Both the position numbers and the translations under genes were made by a program. A DNA stretch of 64,000 nt from Serendipita indica DSM 11827. Its lineage: Eukaryota > Basidiomycota > Agaricomycetes > Sebacinales > Serendipitaceae. Below, piece by piece: positions 37,827 through 51,463 of this stretch. The notes under the pieces were generated by a model. That model was given only the letters and a program-made list of their open reading frames with translations, did no database searches and had not been told where the DNA came from. The first letter of the stretch is position 1. Each line of letters begins with the position of its first letter. The stretch is from positions 806,001-870,000 of the forward strand of contig CAJVGD010000013.1 in NCBI GenBank assembly GCA_910890315.1, read 5' to 3'.

Positions 37827-40800
37827 ATGAGTGCCTCGGATGACGAGCTGGATACGGAGGTTCGACGCATGAGAGCATCTCTGGATGACCAAAGATATAG
37901 TAGAGCTCCTAAAATGACTCCGATGTCTTCACCCACCGCGCCAGCCGTGACTCCCCGTACCTATCATCTACCCATCCTGCGTCCTGGGAGCTCTGTGACC
38001 AACCCGAATACGGAGACACATACCCTCTCGGCTGATCAACTCCTTGGACGAAGTTCAGAGATCACGTCCGATAGAAAAGGTTCCACGCCCGATGCTATTG
38101 CTAACGCGAGCTTTGCCATCGCAGGTGTGTGCTCACCTGGGTCAATATCGCGTACTAGACAACCAAATAGCTGACAGGAGCTTTATTGAAACCTCCTCTG
38201 GTCTTGCCGCGAAACTCCTCAAAACATACTACGAGCGGATGGGAGTGGAAGGCGGCAGGACCCGTGTTTCTTACGAGATTACCGCCCTCCCGGTTCATGG
38301 CGAACAAAAATACCGAATCAGGTACGAGCTTAGCCTAAAGCAAAGCCGATGTATCCCTCAAGCCTTTCCCAGTCAGCGGCAGGCCAACCATCCATCTCAG
38401 GGGGCCACTAATGGTTCGCACCGCTCTTCTAGTATACTTCCTAGCATCAGCGATATTATCAGTACCGTGATAGCGAGCGGTGCACGAAACTCTCATCCTT
38501 CCGGCGGTCCAAGACAAGTTCTACGTCGTCCACGATCTATATCAGAACCGCGAGACTCGTCATCCTACGAGCAGGCCATGTCGACTGCCCTTGGAGGCTC
38601 GTTTATTAATCCGTTTACGTCCGGTAGCCGGCGTAGCCTTGACCATCAGAAAAGGGAGTCTTTTGAAGACTCTCACGAAATTTCTCCTCATCCGTCAGAG
38701 AGCCGGCATGACGAGTTTCCATTTGGCCCTAACGTTGTGTTTGCCGAACCTGCTCCAACGTCACCCGAATTGACGGCGCGACCCACACCCGAGCTCAAGG
38801 AAGTCCAGTCATACGAATCGGGTCTTACTGCAAGGGCAGAACCAGGCCAAAAACATGCTGCTCCCGAACCTCACAAGCTTCAGGTACTCAACGACGCGTC
38901 CGTCGCCACTACTCCTTACAGCACTCTTGTTTTTGATGTGCTACAAACGTACCGCGGCATCCCTCTCCCGCATCGACTATCCGAATCCTCAAACGAACCG
39001 ACCGTCAAGCTCAGGAGTGGCGACACGGCACAACCCAGTGACGACCCTCGTTTCGTTATCTGGGGAGATATATATCCCCAGCGCAATGAAGAGTCAGCAC
39101 CTTCCCTTAGCAGTCATACTGATTTGTCATCGACTTCGCATGGGATACCCGTATCACGGCGCAAGTCATCTCAGGTCAGGAGCGTGGACATCCCGGGACA
39201 GTTGCGCAAACAACCGGAGAGATTAATCGTTGCCGCGACAATTGAGAGATGGATAGCACAGCTTACTAGCGAGGGCGAAAGTCCTGAGCTCGTCTACTTT
39301 TTCCTCACTTATCGCGTGTATATCTCTGGTGAAGATCTTTGTCATCTGCTCATTTGTCGATTTCATTGGGCTTTGGAGACACCCACCTCGGAGCAAGACG
39401 GGATAGCTCGAAAGACCATTCGAGTGCGCACTTTCAAAATGATTCGAAGCTGGCTCGTCATGTGGTTCAAAGTCGATTTTGCCACAAACCCGACACTCTG
39501 TCAGGTCCTTGTTAACTGGACAAATACGCTGCGGAAGGATCCATTGCTTCGACAAAAGTCTTATAGCGATGCTTTGGTAAGCCAGACCATGATTGACCGA
39601 CGGCTCCTTATGTATACTATTAGGACATCGTTCGTCGCATCAAGAAGACCATCTGGCAATGCAAACAGGCAAATGATCGGAGGAAACTCTTAGAAAAGCA
39701 AGAAATTTTACCTGGAGAGAATCGCAAGCACCTGACACCTGGCTCCGACAACGTTATTAGCAACGACATCATCTTCGACGATATGACTCGAATCCAACCT
39801 GCCAAACTGCTTGCTGAGCCTTCAACGTCGCCAGCTCTTAACCCGGCATTGGAAGCTGCATTGATTGGCAGTGGGTCTCTGGAGTTTTCAAGCGCTGCAA
39901 CACTAGCTTTGAGTTCAATACCTTCTGCAGGCTCCACACTTCCAGTGTCTGGCGTTTTACAGCAGCCACTTCATATGGCAATCCTTGCCAATAGCAAAGG
40001 GCCGAGAGCGTACCAAAGCCTATCGCCTCATTCTGCCCTTTCTTCGCAGAACAGTACATTCTCCCGGGCTCTGGTCAACACGATGGGGAAGCTGGGACGA
40101 TGGAAACGCGTTTTAAATGCACGTTCAGCCCCGGTTCCATCCCAATTCGACTGCAGTGGTGTTTCCTCGTTCGACATTGAACGATTTGAAGACGAGAGTC
40201 ACCGTATAGACCGGTTTTCTCGATCAACGCGCCCATCTAGCATTGCTACGCAACACCATGAACCGGGTCAAACATCAAAGTCGTCCTTGGGTGCCAATGA
40301 GAACTCTGGTGAGACCCAGATGAACGGAGATGAGAAGACACCCCAGCCATCTCTAATCTTGCATGATCCCGTTCGACCTGTGGAAAATGCGAAGAACCAG
40401 CCCATGGACGATCCATCTCCAACCGGTGTTGACGAGACTCCTATTGTGAGTGAAACAGATTCTGCATTAAATTTTCTCTAACAATAGTAGATACGTCCTG
40501 ATGTGACCAACTTGGAGCCTACATCTGTGTCATCGCCAGATCTGACTCAGTCGCTGGGTCCAGCCTCAGACCAAATGACGAGAGATACATTCGTATCCCG
40601 TAATGAAGCTCGTTCTTCAGTCGCTTCTTCTGAGGGCAGCCACAACAGTTTCTTTGGTTCCTCAGAGGAGGATTATGGCCAGCCCATAGCTGGGGACCTA
40701 GGTTGGTTCCAGACCCGCTCTTCCTTTGTGGAGATTGACGAATACCAATCGTCGGACGAGGGTTTATCCAATGCCAATAACCATTTAAGGAAGCCGATGA

Positions 40801-42514
40801 AGAGATTGCCCCATCAGCGTGATCTCGCTTCAGTATACACCGTCGAAAGCTTGGCACCCACCGTTCAATCTCATAACATGTATACAGACGGAGGCTCTGA
40901 TCATACGGATGACGATACAGAACTCCATGGACCTGAAAAGCAGCCAATCCAAGCGTGGCAGTTGGACTACATCGACAGTGAAGAAGACGAGCCTCGTGAT
41001 GCGGAGGCGGCTCTGAGGCGCTTGGAAGGCCATATTGATTGTGACAGGCAGCGCAAGAAGGAGAATAAAGTGGATGGATGGCTCCGGCAGGTTGAGGCAC
41101 GTCGTGCACTCGCGAGGAGGGGTCAAAGGGACGTCGGAGATCATGAAGATCATCTTGACATCCAAGGGGAGGAGGAAAGCGAAGGACTCACCGGTCGTGA
41201 TCCTGGCTCAGTGTCTGACGAGGTCAGCCACCTGGACACAATAGACCCCCATGAGGTCATAGAAGAGCATCTCCAACCCCTTTCTCCTTTATCAGAGCAA
41301 CCAACACCAAAGATGCAATTCGATAATACGATGACTCGCGCCATTCCTCGGCCTGAACAAACTCGTCAGCAGCACGCCGCGGGTGTGTCGCATCAACCCT
41401 CATTCGTGAAGATCAGCGGATCCCGTGGAGGCCCCTTTTCTCTTTCATCTGCTTATAATCACCAATCCTTCATCCTTACCGCTCGCTCCCTCAAGATTGC
41501 CCAACAACTCACAAGAATTGAGAGCGACCTTTGGAGGAGCGTTCAGATTGAAGATCTCATTATGTCTTCGCCTGCCGTTGACTACGAGTCCATCGAGTCT
41601 ATGCCCCTTATCCTTGACTGGGCCGAATTTATGCAGAACCGAGATAAATATAGTAGCAAGTTTGGCCGCCCTTCAAGTGACCTATTGGCCATCCAAGCGC
41701 GATTTAAGCTCACCGCCATGTTCACCGCATCCGAGATCTTGATGACTGCACCTCCGTTGCGCCCTATGCTCGTGGAAAAGTTCATCAAGATTGCTATGGT
41801 AAGTGTAACCTCGGCTTTGAAACTCTCTCATTGTTTATACAGAAGTGCTATCGCCTCAACAACTTTTCGTCAATGATCGCGATCATTTTTGGCCTTAACC
41901 TACCTTCCGTCAGAAGAGTTCTTGACAAGATGCCAAGGGCCATAAGAAAGCAAGAAGCGAGGATGTTTGATGGCCTTCAGTCATTTTCATCTTCTGAAGG
42001 GAATTACCGCTCTGTACGAAAGGCTATTGCCAACCTGGTTACATCAAGCAACGGTGGTGAAACTACAGCTCCGGGCCCTCTCAATCCAACCACAACAATG
42101 GCAGATGCGTCATGTGCCTGTATTCCGTTCATCGGTATGTCCCGTCTTCAAGTTTCTCCGGTTCTACTAATGCGGCACATAGGCATCTATCTCAGTCAAC
42201 TAGTCAGTTACGATCGACTACCGGACTATGTTGATCCAACTGCTCCGACGGAGTCCGTTGGAGTCGAGGATGGTAGTGGTACTTTGAGTCAGCCGCGCCA
42301 TCCTGAAGTGTTTGCAAATCTAGCACCACTACCATTCTCGATGACGTTGGAGCCACTCATCAACGTTCACAAGCAACGAATGATTTCAAAAGTCGTCATC
42401 GACTTCATGAATAGTCGACAATTGACAAGCAAATACGATTTCGAACCTGAACGAAAGCTCTATCAGCAGTGTTTGCGATTGCAGGCGCTAGATATGGTGC
42501 ATCTATCTCCATAA
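37827..42514 (+). CDS. LTE1: LTE1-like Ras-family guanine nucleotide exchange factor
   Basis: LTE1 and its kin carry a RasGEF-N module and a C-terminal CDC25-type module; in budding yeast LTE1 promotes mitotic exit and polarity. The start at 37827 reads MSASDDELDTEVRRMRASLD. The first intron must use the acceptor ending at caaatag (about 38170) so that SFAIA runs into ADRSFIETSSGLAAKLLKTY. RasGEF-N is at about 39200-39580: PERLIVAATIERWIAQLTSE and LVYFFLTYRVYISGEDLCHL. A long disordered, Ser/Pro/Glu-rich linker follows (39800-41400). The CDC25 domain is at about 41480-42514: SLKIAQQLTRIESDLWRSV, FKLTAMFTASEILM, KCYRLNNFSSMIAIIFGLNL and PFIGIYLSQLVSYDRLPDYV. The activity is inferred; yeast LTE1 itself has weak or no GEF activity. 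Confidence 0.82.
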
Positions 42515-42753
42515 TCGTGACGAAGTTACTGATAGTGCTGGTAGGTTACCTTGGAACAACTGAGTCAGGGAGGCTAAATCACCCTCGTAAATTCCATACG
42601 CAACCAATGTACGGCAGCGACGCGGCTGTGAGCAAGCGCAGTGACGATTTACTCGTATCCCTTTATTTATCAGTGATTCGCTTGTTCCTCCAGGGTAATT
42701 GGACGATATATACGCCAGTATAGCGCCATGGGGAGGCGCAAGTAGAACACAGT

Positions 42754-44394
<1,641 letters not shown>

Positions 44395-44428
44395 TTGTTC
44401 GTATGCAAAACGAGTGGGGTGGGCGAGT

Positions 44429-44444
44429 CCAAGTCGTGACTTGG
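44429..44444. promoter_or_regulatory. 16-bp dyad in the DAHP synthase/PIH1 divergent promoter
   Basis: The sequence CCAAGTCGTGACTTGG has perfect 7-bp inverted arms around a 2-bp centre. It lies 35 bp upstream of the DAHP synthase ATG and about 30 bp upstream of the putative PIH1 ATG. The half-site TGACTT is close to, but not the same as, the Gcn4/CPC1 site TGACTC that controls amino-acid genes in fungi. Regulatory use is inferred. Confidence 0.35.
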
Positions 44445-44474
44445 TTGCCACTCCTAACCGAGCTTCGTCCGATT

Positions 44475-45442
44475 ATGGCCAATGCACAGTTCGTTGATCC
44501 TCACAAACGTTGTAAATTCCGAAGAACGTGCTTAGTGATGCCGACGGCGACAGGAAACGCCTGGTCACGCCCTTGCCATGGTTTAGCATCAAGAGCAAAG
44601 CCGCAGGCAAAAAACTCTTTATCAACATATGCACGCAGGAATCAATTCCAGAACCACTTGTAATCCCCGATAATGAGCTCGAGAAACTCTGTATTGCCGC
44701 CTCGAGTGATCCTGGGCGACTTGGGGAATACACGCTGCCGATCATACTCTGCCATCCACGAGTGGACATCGACAAGGCAGAGAAGGAGTGTCTAGCTGGG
44801 TGATACACTCAAGCCAGCGTTCAGAAGCTAATCAACTTATCAAGGTTATCGATGCTCTGGTCCACCCTACCGTACGCCACAGCGCCGAAAGGATTGCCTC
44901 TTTTCGAAATGTCATGATAGGTGTGGTTAAAACTCTCTCGTAACGAGTCTAAGTACCGTATAGCAATTGTCTTGGACACAATCGAGTCTCAGCAAGATTG
45001 GCAGATCTCCAGAGGCAGGTGTAGCGGTTGAGAGCTTGCTCTCACTAAAGGAGACCTTTTCCAGAGATCACTTTACCCAAGCTACGCTACAAAGGGGTCT
45101 TGAATCCGCGGGAGATCGAGGTCAATTCTACGAGCTCCCCAACATTCAGACAGACGTACTCTCATGACGTCTACAGCGTCGAAATAGATGTCCCTCAACT
45201 TGTGAGTGATATCGCTGGTATCATATTACTATTGTGTCAAATAGTAGCGGCAGACAAAACAAGAATATGCAGAAGCGCATGTGGATGTAGACTTAGGGAA
45301 CATCTACTTCCGGTGTGGCTCTCTCTATGACCTGTCTTTGGCTGTCTCCACCCCTGATGACAGGCGGATTGATATTGGGCAGACAAGGGCTCGATGGTTT
45401 GTGAAACAGCAAAAACTGGTCATACAAGCTCCACTTCTCTAG
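44475..45442 (+). CDS. PIH1: PIH1 domain protein (R2TP chaperone complex)
   Basis: PIH1 links Hsp90 and Rvb1/2 in the R2TP complex that assembles snoRNPs and PIKK kinases. The N-terminal PIH domain reads RLVTPLPWFSIKSKAAGKKL then FINICTQESIPEPLVIPDNE, TLPIILCHPRVDIDKAEKEC and, after an intron, VIDALVHPTVRHSAERIASF, RNVMI and AIVLDTIESQQDWQISR. The C-terminal CS-like part has YSVEIDVPQL, LYDLSLAVSTPDDRRIDIGQ and ends WFVKQQKLVIQAPLL. The start is uncertain: the ATG at 44475 would need a very short first intron (about 32 nt) to reach the frame at about 44525, so another upstream exon may exist. The stop lies 16 bp from the convergent LIM gene stop. Confidence 0.83.
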
Positions 45443-45458
45443 ACTCGAGAGTGACATC

Positions 45459-46656
45459 CTATGTCGAAGCCGTAGGGCTGAGATTCGCCGATCTCAAGTC
45501 TAGAGGGGATCGTAAAGAAGTGTAGATATGCAGAGATTTCGAAAATTGCTCACCTTGCACGGAGAATTGTTTACGATAGCACGCTCGGCTGCGTAAAATG
45601 AGTTGCGTTTCGATATTGAAGCTGTCGCTCACCAGTATGGCTCCTCGTCATGCTCCTGAAGCGAATACGAGTCCAGGCGCTTGTTACAGGCGGAGCAGGT
45701 GAGGCATGCCTAATGGGACGGTCAGCCGCAAATACGCTCAGCCGTGTTATTGACCTTGTGCCATTTCTTACCAATGGCGTTGACCTTTTGACGTATATAA
45801 GTATTGTGCAGAAACACATTGTCTCATACAAACTTGCTCAGCAAAGTAAACAGCCTTGTTGCATCTCGGGCAGGAAGGCGATGAGCCAAACATAGTAGGG
45901 ACCCTCGACGCAGCGTTTGAGCGAGAGAACATACCACCGGTATAACTAGGGGCTAATTCTCGCCGAGGGCTATGAGGAGACCCCGTTGTCTGTTGATGGG
46001 GAAGAGTTGAGTTCCTAGAAGACCACGATGTCGCCATAGACCGTCCACCAGGATGCCTCGGGGAGAAATCCGTTTCTTCAGACATTGCCAAGGGGGGCGA
46101 AATTTGCGGTGACGTAGATACACTAGGAGAGGCGTTATCCACCTGAGGCAGATTCACGCTCCTCGTCCGATTTGGTGAGAGGTTTGCGGACCGCAGGTCC
46201 TGCGTTCCAAACTTGTTTCTATGGCAAGGGCGACTCAAGACGAGTCAACTCAGGCAAGACGTAAGGGCAGGTCCTACCAAAATGGCTACGCCACGCAATT
46301 AGTACCATAGGAACCTTTGAAAGTGGCACGTTGTCTTACTTCTTCGTCGTGCTCTACAAAGTTGGAGTCCAGCCGCTTTGTGCACTCGGCACATTTGAAG
46401 CAGTACTTGAAGCGCTCAGCTGTGGCCAGAGATTCTGCCTAGGGAACCCACCTTGTGGTACATCTGTCCAGATTTTATCGTCAGTCGGTCATCTTCGTGG
46501 CATGTTATTCCCTGTACTTGCCTTTCTGCCTGGGCCAAGGACCTAGTTGGTGTATGAGCGCGCATGCAGACTGATGATCGATTGACAAACTTGTTCAGCC
46601 AGGTAGACTATCTTTGAGCACCGTGGACAGGTGGAGGGCTGGCCAAAGGACTCCAT
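45459..46656 (-). CDS. Two-LIM-domain protein (CRP/cysteine-rich protein type)
   Basis: LIM domains are double zinc fingers for protein-protein contact; small CRP-type LIM proteins often act at the actin cytoskeleton. The start MESFGQPSTCPRCSKIVYLA (46656) is followed by a 21-nt exon (46522-46542, VLGPGRK) and a 12-nt exon (46452-46463, MYHK), then YCFKCAECTKRLDSNFVEHD. A linker rich in Ser/Pro/Asn follows. The second LIM is CPRCNKAVYFAEQ, AIGKKWHK, ACLTCSACNKRLDSYSLQEH and EEPYCRACYRKQFSVQDLRS, ending ANLSPTAST. The intron at 46464-46521 has a GC donor. The junction between the first LIM domain and RPCHRNKFGTQDLRSANLSP is not resolved (about 46220-46330). I do not assign an orthologue. Confidence 0.78.
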
Positions 46657-46743
46657 GAGGCAAGTCGCGCCAGGGATCAAGTCTACTTTGCAGCCGCTTG
46701 GGTGTCATTTGGAACTGACGTCCACCGAGGACTGTAAACGCAA

Positions 46744-49700
46744 ATGACGGGACGCTCGTACGACAGTATTGCTAGTGAAAGGAGACTGCGGAGGAACAGA
46801 GTGACTGATGCGGATTTGTTCAAGTAAGTCTAGAAACAAGGATAGCGCACCAGCTAACCGGCCGCTGTCAGCTACTGCCTCAGAGTTGCGTCAGTGATCC
46901 AGAAACTCTCACAGACAGGATGAACTCAATATGCGCATAGCTATCTGTCCTTCTTGCTCGCACCTCGCGCTCCGCAAGCACCAGCAGCGTCGGCCCTCAA
47001 TGGCGACGCACGAGACTCTCGCGACTATCAATCGCGACTATCAAGCATAACTAATTCATTTGCGGCGTTTGGAGAGCTGATCAAAGACATGAGTGGCCGC
47101 GAAGGCTCAAAACAAGTCAAGTTTCCAGAGAAACTGCTGAAAGTGCTCGACCAGAGGATGCAGGACATTGCTATGGGAAGAGATCAAACGTTTGCATCCT
47201 ACTGCCTTGGGTTGTTATCGCTCATCGTCCATCACAGGTACCACGACCTCATCACACGTCGAACGATTGCCAAATTCTGGGGGACCTTCAAAGATCCAAC
47301 GTTTCATCGACAAATGGAACGCAATAGAAAGGTCGAAGAGCTCATCCTCAATTTTGTCACAACAGCGAGTGCTTCGCTGCGTCAAGACCCTCAATTGGCC
47401 TCTAATGACAGCTGGAAATTGGAGCTAAACAACCAAATTGCGTACTTTACTCGTATCGTGCGAGACGCTCTAAAGAATGTGAGCCATGTCCCGCCAGAAC
47501 TCACACAGCGAGTGGATATGTACGTATCGAAGCTCGTACCATCTTCTGGTGGTCTTCCACAAAGTTCAGATGCCGGCAAACAAGAAATGGCACCTCCTCC
47601 CGCCGCTACGTTGGCCGACATGGTCCTTGTCCGAGTAGTAGGCCGTTTATTTGATAAAACGGACGATGAACTTCAGAGGGAGATTAATGGCATTAAAAAA
47701 TACTGCACAGAAAAGGCAAGTCTGCTTTATATACCCCTTCTTAGCTCACTAGTTTTCTAGGCTGCTCTTATTGACCTGAAAGTGGGTAGAGCGCTATGAA
47801 TAATGGCATACTGCTCACCGTTCACCTAGATGTGTTTGCAAAACATCAATGCTGGTCTCCCATTCCCGGGTCGTCGTGAGGACTTCCCCGACGAGACATC
47901 GTTCCAACACTGGAAATCACTCGAACAGACACATCTCTCTCAACTGATGGTAGTCATGGTCCAGTTCAATCCTGAGCTTGCAAAGTCATCCTCCTCGGAA
48001 GCATATGCTGGATCTAGACCAGAGTCACTTTATTCGAATAGGCTATCCGTGGTCAGTAGTCGACAATCTGTTGTCCTACCAGACGGTGATCTCCCAGATT
48101 CCATGGGGGATGAAGGGGGCAACCAGGGGTTTACTTACATTCCGCCGAATCCAAAAAGATTCTATAAGAAGCTGATTGAAAGGTGCATCGAATACGATCT
48201 AAGGGCCATGCATACCCTCCCGGAGGACCAAGAGGTTCCCCTTGGGATTCTCTCAACCTCTCACTTGGATATAATCAACGAGTGCGCGCTTAGATGGCGA
48301 ATAATGCAATCTTACCGAGTCACTTGCTTCTTGGACGTGATCAAGTACAAGTACGAGAGGGAGGAGGTACCACTGGAGTGTATACCCGAGGCACTTCAGC
48401 ACGTGGAAAAGGAATTTGAACCAGAAAGATGGCCTGTTCCAGACGTGAGTTTAAATTTAGAAAACGGGGTTTGGAATTGCTGAAAATTTGCAGAGAGAGT
48501 ACCTTGGAACCGTGGCAAGTTCCATATTCAACATATTCCTGGCTGCCTTATATCACACGTTCGAGCAACTTCCAAATCTCAAACGCAAAGCAATATCGCC
48601 TTTCCTTGGCATTCTCGAACGCGTCAAAGGCACTGGTGTCCTCGAAATGTATGAGATCGATGTCTCGGCAAGGATGCGAGAGCTCTCCGATAGGATCCGA
48701 ATCCTAGCAATGCATCATTATACCGACAAAAGCTCGGGGATTCTTACGGACCCCGGAGTGAATCGAGCTCTGCCATTTATTCTGCTCAGCGAGGGTCTAG
48801 AAGAGGTGGCAAGTAAATTGGATCAAACTTTCAAGCAGCCACTACTTGGGTGAGTGATTTCCTTACGTTAGGTTGACCTCCAGAACTTAAACGTTGGCTC
48901 AGAGAGATCGATATCGTCGGCTTATTCGTAGAGACACAGGTGCCATTATATCTTACGGACCTCGAAGAATCCAGGAGACGCCTGCTTGAGAGCTCTGCAA
49001 CCACACCAGCCCCAGAGACCCCGATCGAGGATATATTTACCCTTTACAAGGCTACCAAGTCTCTGATGGATCTTATGACTCTTTATGCCCCAAAGTAACC
49101 CACCGTTTGATGATCCCTAGCAACGGCTGACTCCCTTTCAGTGTGGAGAAACAGTTTGATTTGGGATCCTTCTTCGAGCCATATGTGCGACAATGGCTCC
49201 TCGATACGGACTCGAAAACAGCCCAATGGGTCCAATCGGTAAGATATATATAGTTTGAATCCGCGGACTTATATTGAACCGGCGGATAGGCTGTTACCGT
49301 TGACGACTTTGAACCCAAGGGGGCTGAACGTCACAGCTCTTCCGTTGTGGACCTCTTTTACTCTTTGGATACACCGATAAACTTTTTGATGGACCTTCAA
49401 TGGCCAAACGCATACCAGGAAGCACGTTTCTGCACCACCTTGGCCAAAGTGAGTCACACGTCGAGCGCTGCTTGTACGTTACTAATCCACATAGACCGTT
49501 AGCAAACTTATGGAACAGTATTGTCGCAGCGTGGAGGAAACCTTCATGGAAGAAATGTTTCCGCGAACCGCGGATCCGTATCTCCAACCTCAGCGGCAAT
49601 CTGCTTGGCTGGAGAAAGCAAAGCAAAGCATACAAGGGGATAAGAAGGTCGAACCGTTCAATTTCAAGCCCGAGGTGAGCCCAGCCAGGTTCATGAGTGA

Positions 49701-51409
49701 AGACTGTTCTGACTCCTTTGTAGTCTTGCGTGAAACTTAACAATATTGGTGCAGCAAGAGGGCTGTTAGACAAGATCTATACTCGCCTTCGTGCAGACGA
49801 GATGTCGAGGATCATGAAAGAGGAAGCACCAGCGGTTCCATCCAAAGAAACGATTCGCAATCTCTTCACAGTCAAGATTGTCATGGCTGAAGGACTTGGT
49901 AACTCGGATAATCGAGTCATGGATACATTTGCAACTTTGAGTGACGAACATGGGCATCGTCTCGCGAAAACGCGTACGATATACGAGACGACTGATCCGC
50001 GATGTGAGTGATTCGCTTCTCTGCCACCAGGCTCACATATTTTAGGGGAAGAAACTTTCGATATCTCGGTCGATAACCCCCTGTGGCTTATGATTAGCGT
50101 TCGAGATCGGTCGCTCATCGGAAAGCATGACATTGTCGCTCGCAATTACATCTGCCTTGATCCCCGACGATACGGGGACTTTCTCGCTCATGATCTCTGG
50201 CTCGACCTGGACCCACAAGGCAGGATCTTGTTAAGAATCAGTATGGAAGGAGAGCAGGATGATATCCTCTTCTTCTTTGGAAGAGCATTCCGGTCACTCA
50301 AGCGAACAGAGAGCGATATGGTCCGCATTTTCATCGACAAGGTCGGTGTCATTCTTTTGCTTGATGGTTGATGAGCTGATCACATCCAGATGTCACCATT
50401 GTTTAGAGAGGTCCTCTCGAGGACTACCCTCAAGCGTCTCAGTAAAGTGGGGGGATTGGACTACAACAAGGCAATCGGGAATGTCACAGCCTTATTTGGC
50501 TCGTTGACCGCAGGATCCTCGTCCGAAGTGCAGATTCCACTACCTCAGCACGAGAAGCCACGCATCAAGCCTGAGAGTGGGGTGTCCGACGAGGAAGTCG
50601 AGGCGGCTATGGGACCACTCTACGATTACCTGAACGATAATTTGCAAATCCTCAATACCAACCTAAGTGACGCGGCCAGGGAGACAGTGATGAACAAGAT
50701 TTGGAAGGAGATTCTCCTCATCATTGAAGGATTACTTGTTCCGTCGCTGGGGGACACCCCGTCGACGATGAAACCACTTCACGACAAGGAGCTGGATATC
50801 GTATTCAAATGGCTCCGGGTACGCGCTACACTCTGTCGTTACCTCTTTCTGATTTCCTAGTCACTGTTGAACTTCTTCTACGCTGAAGGAGAAGGAATGA
50901 GCATGGAGTCACTACAGAATCCAAAGTACCGAGAAATAATGTCGTTGCGTCTGTACTACGACTGGCATACGTACGTTATTGACTGGCTTGCCGAGTTGTT
51001 CTCACCTTGCGTAGCGATCAGCTGATGGAGGAGGCGGTACGAATGATGCAAGCTCAGCTTCGAAGTGCACCCACTATGAAAAAGAGGGCGAAATCTGTGT
51101 ATTCCCAACGGTCAGTTTCCGAAGATGGTATCGAATATCACTGAAGGACGTGCAGGAGCTTGGGGACGATCAAAGATCGCAAGCGAGAGAAGAGGCGAGA
51201 TAAACAAGGTGATAATACGGCAGAGCCAATTTTAAAGATCCTGAGGATGAGGTTTGTGGCTGTGTGAACCAACCGGGCGCGTCTAACGAATCGGCAGGCC
51301 TAACACCACAGATTTTCTGCAGCAGCAAGTAGACATAATGCAGAAAATCCAGGCAGAAAAGCACCAGCAGCATCCGAGAGGTCACGCGGTTCCTCCTTTG
51401 CCTCAATGA
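46744..51409 (+). CDS. C2 and Munc13-homology domain protein, YNC13-like
   Basis: Fungal UNC-13/Munc13 relatives such as fission yeast Ync13 act in exocytosis and septum integrity during cytokinesis. The start MTGRSYDSIASERRLRRNRV (46744) leads through two introns into YCLRVAYLSFLLAPRAPQAP, which fits the conserved N-terminus of this family. Helical MUN/MHD1-like regions cover about 47000-49700. A C2 domain is at about 49860-50290 (LFTVKIVMAEGLGNSDNRVM, VRDRSLIGKHDIVARNYICL). MHD2-like helices follow (MGPLYDYLNDNLQILNTNLS, EILLIIEGLLVPSLG). The C-terminus ends QKIQAEKHQQHPRGHAVPPL then PQ. About 4.7 kb, many introns. The stop lies 54 bp from the convergent PPR stop; the 5' region of 87 bp is shared with the LIM gene and contains a CRE-like TGACGTCC at 46716-46723. 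Confidence 0.78.
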
Positions 51410-51463
51410 TAGCCACCCTCTTGGACAATCAATCGCATTACAAGCATGTATAAATACAATATT

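Noticed and set aside
38480-39226. Alternative-frame open segments within the LTE1-like exon
   Set aside because: They lie within a long frame that carries the RasGEF-N domain; no family motif in the alternative frames.
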